Source: an uncultured bacterium | GTDB taxonomy: Bacteria; Patescibacteriota; Patescibacteriia; Patescibacteriales; UBA12465 | NCBI GenBank assembly: GCA_903874345.1 | Contig: CAIQRY010000068.1 | Coordinates: forward strand, 1 to 35,428 | Length of the DNA: 35,428 bases | Direction of reading: 5' to 3' | Shown here: positions 6,535 through 13,183 of the stretch, piece by piece | Position numbering within the stretch: position 1 is the first letter of the stretch | Layout of the letters: each line of letters starts with the position of its first letter | The notes under the pieces: model-generated | Database searches by the model: none | Seen by the model: the letters and a program-made list of their open reading frames with translations, nothing else | Told to the model about the DNA's origin: nothing | Program-made: the position numbers and the translations under genes

Positions 6535-6563
6535 ATTATAATTCATCTTGATTTTTATTTCAA
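6535..6563 (-). promoter_or_regulatory. Promoter of the SIS-domain gene
   Basis: On the minus strand, TTGAAA (6558-6563) and a perfect TATAAT (6535-6540) are separated by 17 bases. It overlaps the divergent yebC promoter region. Confidence 0.65.
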
Positions 6564-6576
6564 TTTGTATTAAGAT
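6548..6576 (+). promoter_or_regulatory. Possible promoter of the yebC operon
   Basis: TTGATT (6548-6553) and TAAGAT (6571-6576) are separated by 17 bases. The match is moderate. It lies face to face with the SIS-gene promoter, so polymerases at the two sites would exclude each other. Confidence 0.4.
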
Positions 6577-6611
6577 GAGGGTGAAATTAATAATCAAGAA
6601 ATTTAAGCTAT

Positions 6612-6630
6612 AGCCCGCTTTTGGCGGGCT
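6612..6630 (+). promoter_or_regulatory. GC-rich hairpin in the yebC translation-initiation region
   Basis: AGCCCGC (6612-6618) pairs perfectly with GCGGGCT (6624-6630) around TTTTG and ends 9 bases before the yebC ATG. It occupies the position where a ribosome binding site would be. No T-run follows, so it is not a normal terminator. Confidence 0.45.
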
Positions 6631-6639
6631 TCATCTTCT

Positions 6640-7365
6640 ATGTCTGGACACTCTAAATGGGCAACCACCCACCGTCAGAAAGAATTAGTCGACGCTAAAC
6701 GCGGCGCGATTTTTACTAAGTTTGCCAATATCATTACCATCGCCGCTCGCCGCGGTGGCGACCCGAATTCTAATCCGTCTTTGCGGGCGGCCGTTGATCG
6801 GGCGCGGGAAGCGAGCATGCCGAAAGACAATATCGAGCGGGCGATTAAAAAAGGAACAGGCGAATTAGGCGGCGAGCAAGTCGAAGAATTATATTATGAA
6901 GGAATAGTTCCGCCAGGCGTCCAAATCGTCGTAAAATGTTTAACGGATAATAAAAATCGTAGCGGTTCGACCGTTCGTCATTTATTTACGAAAAACGGTG
7001 GTAGTTTTAGCGCGGTGATGTGGAATTTTTCGCAGTTCGGCGTCGTGCGCGTCGAGAGTGGAGAGATTAAAGAGAAAAAAATGAATAATGAGACTTTGGA
7101 ATTAGAATTAATTGATCAAGGTATTGAGGATTTTAAGAAAGAAGAGGAGGGTATCACGGTTTACGCTGAAGTTAAGGACTTACAAAAGATTCGTGACTTT
7201 ATAGAGAAGAAAGGATTGAAAGTCAGTTCGGCCGAAATCGAATATGTGGCGAAAGATAAGATTGATTTAGCGGCGAGCGATCAAGAAAAAATGGAAAAAT
7301 TTTTGGAAGAACTCGATGACAACGAAGATGTGAACGACTATTATACTAATATCGCTAACCTCTAA
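6640..7365 (+). CDS. yebC: YebC/PmpR family protein
   Basis: This family is known as DNA-binding transcriptional regulators, and some members act on the ribosome to relieve stalling at proline stretches. The 241-residue length matches the family. The N-terminal signature is clear: MSGHSKWATTHRQK, then AKRGAIFTKFANIITIAARRGGDP (about 19-42), MPKDNIERAIKKGTG (about 59-73) and YYEGIVPPGVQIVV (about 84-97), with the acidic C-terminal domain typical of the family. It is followed after 9 bases by ruvC, the classical yebC-ruvC pairing. A hairpin lies just before the start, and no Shine-Dalgarno sequence is visible. Confidence 0.95.
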   Translation: MSGHSKWATTHRQKELVDAKRGAIFTKFANIITIAARRGGDPNSNPSLRAAVDRAREASMPKDNIERAIKKGTGELGGEQVEELYYEGIVPPGVQIVVKCLTDNKNRSGSTVRHLFTKNGGSFSAVMWNFSQFGVVRVESGEIKEKKMNNETLELELIDQGIEDFKKEEEGITVYAEVKDLQKIRDFIEKKGLKVSSAEIEYVAKDKIDLAASDQEKMEKFLEELDDNEDVNDYYTNIANL

Positions 7366-7374
7366 CGCCTTTAT

Positions 7375-7863
7375 ATGGCTAAGATTATTTTAGGGATTGA
7401 TCCGGGGATTGCTGACACGGGTTACGGCGTGATTAAAGAAGACGGCGGTCGCCTAAGCTGTTTAGCTTATGGCTCGATTAAGACTAGTGCCAAGGCTGAT
7501 TTAATTACGCGTCTAGAAATTTTACATCAGGAACTCGATAAAATAATTAAGAAATACCAACCACAGCTGGCCGCGATTGAACAGCTGTTTTTTAATAAGA
7601 ATGTGCGGACCGCCTTAATTGTCGGTCAAGCGCGCGGCGTAATTCTTTTAACTTTAAAACAAAATAAATTACCGATTATTGATTTTACACCGTCGCAAGT
7701 GAAGCAAGGTGTCTCCGCTTATGGACAGGCCTCGAAAATGCAAGTGCAAAAAATGGTCAAATTAACTTTGAGTTTAAAAGAATTACCAAAGCCCGATGAC
7801 GCCGCCGATGCTTTAGCCGTTGCTTTATGTGCTTTAAATTCTCGTTTATGCCTAAGAAATTAA
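7375..7863 (+). CDS. ruvC: Holliday junction resolvase RuvC
   Basis: RuvC is the endonuclease that cleaves four-way junctions at the end of homologous recombination, working with RuvAB. The 162-residue protein has the four acidic metal ligands in the expected places: Asp9 (GIDPG), Glu69 (AIEQLFF), and Asp142 and Asp145 (DDAADALAVAL). The FFNKNVRTAL segment that contacts DNA is also present. It follows yebC closely, and its last 16 bases overlap the start of glgA, which suggests translational coupling to a gene of unrelated function. ruvA and ruvB are not in the window. Confidence 0.96.
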   Translation: MAKIILGIDPGIADTGYGVIKEDGGRLSCLAYGSIKTSAKADLITRLEILHQELDKIIKKYQPQLAAIEQLFFNKNVRTALIVGQARGVILLTLKQNKLPIIDFTPSQVKQGVSAYGQASKMQVQKMVKLTLSLKELPKPDDAADALAVALCALNSRLCLRN

Positions 7864-9314
7864 AGATTGTCCATATTGCTTCCGAGGTGGCGCCGTTTTC
7901 CAAAACGGGCGGTTTAGCTGATGTGACACGCAGCTTACCTAAAGCCGAAGCGCGCTTAGGCCATCACGTGATTATAATTACGCCGCTTTATGGCCGCCTC
8001 ATCGACAAGAAAAAAAATAAATTAAAATTAATTTTTCCTAACATTGATTTACGATTGAACAGTCAGGAAAAAATTAAGGTTAATTATTGGCGCGGTTATC
8101 TCATGGATAATCTGCCAGTTTATTTCATCGAGTATAAACCGTTTTTTTCGAAGCATAAACGCATTTATGGTTCGGCTCGAGAAAATGCGCGTTTTCTAGT
8201 TTTTAATGTGGCCGCTTTGAAGCTTTTATCGCTTTTAAAATTCTCGGCCGATATTATTCACTGCCATGATTGGCAGACGGGGCTCATTCCCTATTATTTA
8301 AAAACGGATTTTCGCTATTCTAAAACCTTAACCAAAGCGAAGACCATATTTACAATTCATAATTTGATTTTCCAATTTGGTCATAATTGGTGGGAGGTGC
8401 CGGCTTCTGATCGTGATTACGGTCGCAGCCGCATCCCACATTTAGCGGATCCGCGTTTAGAAAACATTAATTTTGCCAAACGAGCAATTTTGTCCGCCGA
8501 TATTATTAATACGGTGAGCGAACAATACCGCGAAGAAATCATGACGCGCAAATTTGGCCAGGACTTAAATCGGATTTTAAAGAATCGCGCCGATCGTTTA
8601 TACGGCATTGTGAACGGCATTGATTATAATGCCTATAATCCGGCCCGTGATCCGGGTTTAGCAAAAAATTATACGCCGGCTAGTCCAGCGGGTAAAGTTG
8701 AAAATAAACTGGCTCTGCAAAAAAAATTTCTCTTGCCGCTTGATAAGGATGTTCCGATTTTATGTACAACGTCGCGCGTCACTTTTCAAAAAGGTTTCGA
8801 GCTCATTATTAAACTTTTACCGCAACTTTTAAAATTAGAAGCTCAGTTTATTATCATCGGGTCGGGCGATAAAGCTTATTTAAAGGAGCTTCTTAAAATT
8901 GCTGGAAAGCAGCCCGCGAAAATTGCGGTCATTCCATCGCATGAAGCGAATCAGAAATATGAAACTTTGGTTTACGCCGGGAGCGATTTGTTTTTACTGC
9001 CCTCGGTTCACGAACCCTGCGGCTTGAATCAGCTCATGGCTATGCGCTATGGCGCGATTCCGGTGGTCAGAGCGATTGGCGGTTTGTATGATACGGTTGA
9101 AGACTTTGATCCAGTCAAAGGAAAGGGAACGGGTTTTACTTTTCAGGATGATGATGAAACCATGTTTTATACGACGATTATTCGCGCTTTAGAAAATTAT
9201 AAGCATAAGGCGGCCTGGCGAGAGCTCGTCAAACGCGCCATGAAGAAATCAACCAGCTGGGAAATTCCGGCGCAAAAATATCTGGAATTATATAAAAAAG
9301 CCTTAAAGAAATAA
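7848..9314 (+). CDS. glgA: Glycogen/starch synthase (GT5)
   Basis: This enzyme transfers glucose from a nucleotide sugar (ADP-glucose in most bacteria) to the end of an alpha-1,4-glucan. I chose ATG 7848, giving 488 residues and starting MPKKLKIVHIASEVAPFSKT; it overlaps ruvC by 16 bases. The longer frame from 7827 adds seven unrelated residues. The KTGGL motif (19-23) binds the sugar nucleotide. HDWQTGLIPYYLK, TIHNLIFQFG and NGIDYNAYNP follow in order. The C-terminal Rossmann half holds TSRVTFQKGFELI and the EPCGLNQLMAMRYG signature with its catalytic Glu. It forms a tight unit with GH57 and the kinases downstream. Confidence 0.95.
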   Translation: MPKKLKIVHIASEVAPFSKTGGLADVTRSLPKAEARLGHHVIIITPLYGRLIDKKKNKLKLIFPNIDLRLNSQEKIKVNYWRGYLMDNLPVYFIEYKPFFSKHKRIYGSARENARFLVFNVAALKLLSLLKFSADIIHCHDWQTGLIPYYLKTDFRYSKTLTKAKTIFTIHNLIFQFGHNWWEVPASDRDYGRSRIPHLADPRLENINFAKRAILSADIINTVSEQYREEIMTRKFGQDLNRILKNRADRLYGIVNGIDYNAYNPARDPGLAKNYTPASPAGKVENKLALQKKFLLPLDKDVPILCTTSRVTFQKGFELIIKLLPQLLKLEAQFIIIGSGDKAYLKELLKIAGKQPAKIAVIPSHEANQKYETLVYAGSDLFLLPSVHEPCGLNQLMAMRYGAIPVVRAIGGLYDTVEDFDPVKGKGTGFTFQDDDETMFYTTIIRALENYKHKAAWRELVKRAMKKSTSWEIPAQKYLELYKKALKK

Positions 9315-9317
9315 AAT

Positions 9318-10544
9318 ATGTGGTGGTTTAATTTTTTACATTTTTATCAGCCAGCGAACGCGGAATTTTATAATATCCGCAAGGCGCTCGATAAAAGTTA
9401 TTGGCGCTTGCTTCGCCTCATGGAAGAGCATCCGGAATTAAAAATGACTTTTAATATTTCCGGCTGTCTTCTTGATCGTTTGGCGGAAGAAAAAGAAATG
9501 GCGTTTATTGAACGCTTGAAATTTTTAGTTAAGAAGGACCGAGTCGAACTTACTGGCTCCGCTTATTATCATGGTTTTTTACCGCTTTTACCTGAGACGG
9601 AAGTGGTTCGCCAAATTAAGGCCAATGAAAAGGCGCTCAAAAAATATTTTGGTAAGAATTTCAAACCGGCTGGTTTCTTTTTGCCGGAAATGGCTTATAG
9701 TCCGGCCGTGGCCAAGATTATTAAACGTTTGGGTTATGATTGGCTGATTCTTGATGAGGTAGCTTATAGCGGTGGTAAGAAAATAAGACCCGATTTTAAT
9801 CGTTTGTATCTTGATGCGGCTAGTAATTTAAAAATTATTTTTCGCAGTCGAGAAATGTCGAGTGCTTATCCGCCTGATAAGTTATGGCCGATTTTGAAAA
9901 ATTTAGCGGTCGGGAAATTTCGGGTTAAAAAAATCGGTGTCGCTGGTAGCGGGGAGCCATTATTTATTACGGCGACGGATGCGGAGCTTTATGGTTTGCG
10001 TCATGAAGATCCGACCGGTGAAATGGAAAAGATCGTGAAACAAAAAAGCTTGCAGACGGCCACTTTTTCTGAGCGGATTAAACAATTAGAAAAAACTAAG
10101 GCCTTAAAAATAAAAATCTGGCCCGCCACTTGGGAATCAAGCGCGGCGGAAGTAAGTTCCGGGCAGCCGTATCAGCTCTGGCAGAATAAGAGTAATAAAA
10201 TTCAAGTTTATCTTTGGAAATTAGCCTATTTATCTTTGGGCTTAGAAAATAAGTTTAAAAAAGATAAAAATTATTATTGGTATCGCTGGCATTTAGCGCG
10301 TGGACTCGCGAGTTGCACTTTTTGGTGGGCGAGCGCCCGGGATTTTAAGCCGGTGTTTGGTCCTTATGCCTGGAGCCCGGATGATATTGAGCGCGGTTTG
10401 GAAGATTTAATTCGTTCCGTGCGCTCTTTGCATGATCCGAAAACCCGTCGCACCAAACTCGAAGCGGAAAAATATTATCTTAAAATAAAAACTTTTATTT
10501 GGGAGGAGCACTGGAAAAAACATTGGCCGAAACAATATGAATAG
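9318..10544 (+). CDS. Glycoside hydrolase family 57 protein
   Basis: GH57 enzymes act on alpha-glucans (amylase, branching enzyme, 4-alpha-glucanotransferase). The 408-residue protein begins directly in the catalytic barrel with HFYQP (8-12), the family's region 1. Glu124 in FFLPEMAYSP fits the nucleophile, and Asp221 in TDAELYG fits the acid/base. It is shorter than most branching enzymes (over 500 residues), so activity on short oligosaccharides or as an amylase is more likely; the exact reaction is unknown. It starts 3 bases after glgA and overlaps the next gene by 8 bases, so glucan synthesis and processing are probably co-produced. Confidence 0.88.
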   Translation: MWWFNFLHFYQPANAEFYNIRKALDKSYWRLLRLMEEHPELKMTFNISGCLLDRLAEEKEMAFIERLKFLVKKDRVELTGSAYYHGFLPLLPETEVVRQIKANEKALKKYFGKNFKPAGFFLPEMAYSPAVAKIIKRLGYDWLILDEVAYSGGKKIRPDFNRLYLDAASNLKIIFRSREMSSAYPPDKLWPILKNLAVGKFRVKKIGVAGSGEPLFITATDAELYGLRHEDPTGEMEKIVKQKSLQTATFSERIKQLEKTKALKIKIWPATWESSAAEVSSGQPYQLWQNKSNKIQVYLWKLAYLSLGLENKFKKDKNYYWYRWHLARGLASCTFWWASARDFKPVFGPYAWSPDDIERGLEDLIRSVRSLHDPKTRRTKLEAEKYYLKIKTFIWEEHWKKHWPKQYE

Positions 10545-11559
10545 AATCGAAAAATTGTTTGACGAACAATATGTCTTAAGTCTATTCAAGCGGAAAGTCC
10601 TACCGCATTATTCGGCGTTTAAAACTATCGCGCGCGTCGAAATTGAACCGTATAAAAAATTAGTTTGGGAGACGACTTATCACGTCGTCATCGGCTACCG
10701 CACTTATTTTGTCAAACCCGATGGGAGCGAAGTAAAAATTCCGATTGTTTGTTCGGCGCATAGTGAGGAGCCGCGGGAGAATGTTTATTTGGCCCTGAAG
10801 TATTTATGGGCGCAAAATTTTGAAACAGAGACGATTGATTTGCCCGATCCTTTATTTTACTCGGAATATTTTAACGGCACTTTCTATCGTGGCTTAAAAG
10901 GCGAAAATTTATTATATTACATTAAGAATAAAGAGTTTGAAACGGTCGAAAAAATTGTGGTGGCGGCCGCTGAGCTTTATGCGCGGCTCCATAATTTGCC
11001 GGCAACGACGGAAGCTAATTTTAATCCGATTAATTCTCGTATTAAAACCGTAGTGCCGGGGACGCCTTTGATTTTTAAGGAGATGAAAGAGCGTTACGCC
11101 GGAAAATATGATGCCGATCTGGAAAAAATTTATCAGTATTTTATTAAAACTGAAGAAAAGTTTTTTGCCAGCACGTCGCGTTTGTATCTGATTCATGGCG
11201 ATGCGCACCCGGAAAATATTATTAAAACAAGTGAGGGTCGTGTCGGCTTAATTGACTTTACGGATTTATGCCTGAGTGACTTTGCGCGTGATCTCGGCGC
11301 TTTTCTACAGCAATTAGAATATAAAGCAATGACTAAAGTTGGTGATAGCGCTTATGCTCGTAAATTAAAAGCCTTGTTTCTGGATAGTTACTTGGGGGCG
11401 GCAGGATTAGAACTTACGCCAGAGCTGCGTTCTCGCATCGATTTATATTATAATTGGACAGCTATACGCACGGCGATTTATTGGTTTATGAGACACGATG
11501 CTCGCCCGGAACGCGGGGTAGCGCTACTGGAAACAGTTAAAAAGAATTTAAATTTTTAA
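10537..11559 (+). CDS. APH-fold kinase (aminoglycoside phosphotransferase-like), small-molecule kinase
   Basis: The 340-residue protein has the choline/aminoglycoside kinase fold. The catalytic loop is HGDAHPEN (220-227) with Asp222, and the metal-binding Asp240 lies in LIDFTD. The N-lobe has a Val-Lys (FVKPDG) strand and a glutamate-rich helix. Linkage to glgA and GH57, with an 8-base overlap, suggests the substrate may be a sugar such as maltose or glucose, by analogy with maltokinases of this fold in glycogen pathways. That is inference; antibiotic resistance is unlikely in this setting. No signal peptide or membrane segment is seen. Confidence 0.75.
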   Translation: MNRIEKLFDEQYVLSLFKRKVLPHYSAFKTIARVEIEPYKKLVWETTYHVVIGYRTYFVKPDGSEVKIPIVCSAHSEEPRENVYLALKYLWAQNFETETIDLPDPLFYSEYFNGTFYRGLKGENLLYYIKNKEFETVEKIVVAAAELYARLHNLPATTEANFNPINSRIKTVVPGTPLIFKEMKERYAGKYDADLEKIYQYFIKTEEKFFASTSRLYLIHGDAHPENIIKTSEGRVGLIDFTDLCLSDFARDLGAFLQQLEYKAMTKVGDSAYARKLKALFLDSYLGAAGLELTPELRSRIDLYYNWTAIRTAIYWFMRHDARPERGVALLETVKKNLNF

Positions 11560-11560
11560 T

Positions 11561-12142
11561 ATGGCGCAGCATTTAATATTTGAAGGGGCAGAACTTTCCG
11601 GCAAGAGCTGGGTAATGGCCCAGATTTATAAACGTCTCGAGCCGGCGGGAGCAACGAGTTCGGATGTTCTTAATGGTTGCTATTGGTTTAATTGCGATCT
11701 GGGATTCTTTGGCACAGCCCCGGCCGGAAAAATATTGAAGAATTATTTAAAAATATTCAAAACACTTAAAGATAAGAATATAATTTTAGAAAAATTTCAA
11801 GTGTCGGCCGCGGTTTACGGCGATCTTTACGACTCACCTTTAAATCATTTTAAGAAAATTGAGAAACGTTTAAAAAAATTGAATTTTAAGATTATTTTGT
11901 TAACTTTTCCGGTCAGTCGCGATTTAATTGCCAAACGGTTGCAAGATCGTCTCAATTTATATCCCGCTTACGGTCGAATTGCGAAAAGTCCGGAATGGTA
12001 TTTAGAACAGCAAGCGCAGTACTTAGAAATCATTAAGAAAAGTAAACTTGATTATTTGGTCTTAGAAGTGGCCCAATTTCCGAACGAAGAAATAATTCAT
12101 AAAATCGAAACGTGGTCAGAAAATAATTTAAATATTAAATAA
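11561..12142 (+). CDS. P-loop nucleoside/sugar kinase-like protein
   Basis: This 193-residue protein starts with a Walker A loop, GAELSGKS (9-16), directly after the first strand, as in thymidylate kinase and related small-molecule kinases. ILLTFPVSRDLIAKRLQDR (about 112-130) resembles the lid region with its arginines. The typical thymidylate kinase DRY/DR motif after the P-loop is not evident; IILEKFQVSAAVYGDLY occupies that place. The substrate is therefore open. It sits one base after the APH-fold kinase and one base before the CDF transporter gene, so it is part of the same operon. Confidence 0.7.
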   Translation: MAQHLIFEGAELSGKSWVMAQIYKRLEPAGATSSDVLNGCYWFNCDLGFFGTAPAGKILKNYLKIFKTLKDKNIILEKFQVSAAVYGDLYDSPLNHFKKIEKRLKKLNFKIILLTFPVSRDLIAKRLQDRLNLYPAYGRIAKSPEWYLEQQAQYLEIIKKSKLDYLVLEVAQFPNEEIIHKIETWSENNLNIK

Positions 12143-12143
12143 T

Positions 12144-13154
12144 ATGCCTAAAGCCTCAGGACTTCTACCAGTCATCGCTGCTTTTATCGGTAACGCGGTG
12201 GTCTGCGTCGCTAAATTCATTGGTTTCTTTATCACGGGCTCGGGGGCGCTATTTTCCGAAGCCATTCATAGCTTTGCCGACACCGCTAATCAGTTTCTCC
12301 TTGTCGTTGGCGTTAATAAATCCGTAAAGAAACCGGACAAAGAATTTAATTATGGTTATGGCAAAGAACGTTTCATCTGGGCGCTTATTTCCGCTTGCGG
12401 CATCTTTTTTATTGGCTGCGGCGTGACTGTTTACCACGGTATTTTGTCGCTTCTGGAGCGACCCGCCATCCATTTTAATTATTGGGCAATTATTATTTTA
12501 GTGGTTTCTTTTTTGATTGAATCAAGCACTTTTTTTATTGCCGTTCGAGAATTAAAAGGGCATTTTTCTAAAAAATCAAAAATAAAATTAAAAGCCGCCT
12601 TGGCCGAGGCTGACCCGGCAACACTGGCTGTTTTGTATGAAGACGGTTTGGCGGTTATCGGCATCGCCATCGCGCTCATCAGTATTATCTTAACTTATAT
12701 AACTGGTCAGTATTATTTCGACGCGGCCGGGTCAATTTTGATTGGTTTACTGTTGGGCATTATGGCCATTATCTTAATTGCTAAGAACCGCGATTATTTA
12801 ATTACCAAGTCTGTTCCGGTGGAAATTGAAGAAATTGTTAAAGATATTTTGAATAGTGAACCGACCATTGAGAAAGTTTTAGATTTCAAATCCGCGATTC
12901 TAGACGTTGATAAATATTTAATTAAATGTGATGTGGAATTTAATGCCTCAGCGCTCATGAAAGAGCTGTCCCAGCATCATTTTTTTGAGAATGAGTATGA
13001 GGAGGCAAAAACTAGTTATGAAAATTTCATGAAGTACTCAGTTGATTATTTAGATCGGGTACCTCGTTTGGTCGGCAAGAAGATTGATGATATTGAAAAG
13101 AAGATTCGAACGGCCGTGCCGCAAGCTATTTTTATTGATATCGAAATTAACTAG
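12144..13154 (+). CDS. Cation diffusion facilitator family transporter
   Basis: CDF proteins export divalent metals such as Zn, Mn or Fe in exchange for protons. The 336-residue protein has six hydrophobic helices in the first 220 residues. Helix 2 has the metal-site motif HSFAD (His42 to Asp46), and helix 5 carries the YEDGLAV segment that supplies the second half. A cytoplasmic C-terminal domain follows (about 225-336); it ends in IFIDIEIN and carries an extra helical, aromatic insertion (ALMKELSQHHFFENEYEEAK). Metal specificity cannot be read. It ends the yebC-to-CDF run. Confidence 0.9.
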   Translation: MPKASGLLPVIAAFIGNAVVCVAKFIGFFITGSGALFSEAIHSFADTANQFLLVVGVNKSVKKPDKEFNYGYGKERFIWALISACGIFFIGCGVTVYHGILSLLERPAIHFNYWAIIILVVSFLIESSTFFIAVRELKGHFSKKSKIKLKAALAEADPATLAVLYEDGLAVIGIAIALISIILTYITGQYYFDAAGSILIGLLLGIMAIILIAKNRDYLITKSVPVEIEEIVKDILNSEPTIEKVLDFKSAILDVDKYLIKCDVEFNASALMKELSQHHFFENEYEEAKTSYENFMKYSVDYLDRVPRLVGKKIDDIEKKIRTAVPQAIFIDIEIN

Positions 13155-13175
13155 GTTCTTAAGCTGTGTTATAAT
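13147..13175 (+). promoter_or_regulatory. Promoter of ftsK, predicted to give a leaderless mRNA
   Basis: TTAACT (13147-13152) and TATAAT (13170-13175) are separated by 17 bases, with an extended TGT before the -10. Only 8 bases separate the -10 from the ftsK ATG, so the transcript should begin at or within a base or two of the start codon. Confidence 0.65.
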
Positions 13176-13183
13176 GTATTTAT

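Noticed and set aside
10537-11559. Antibiotic-resistance role of the APH-fold kinase
   Set aside because: The fold is shared by many small-molecule kinases, and the operon context is alpha-glucan metabolism.
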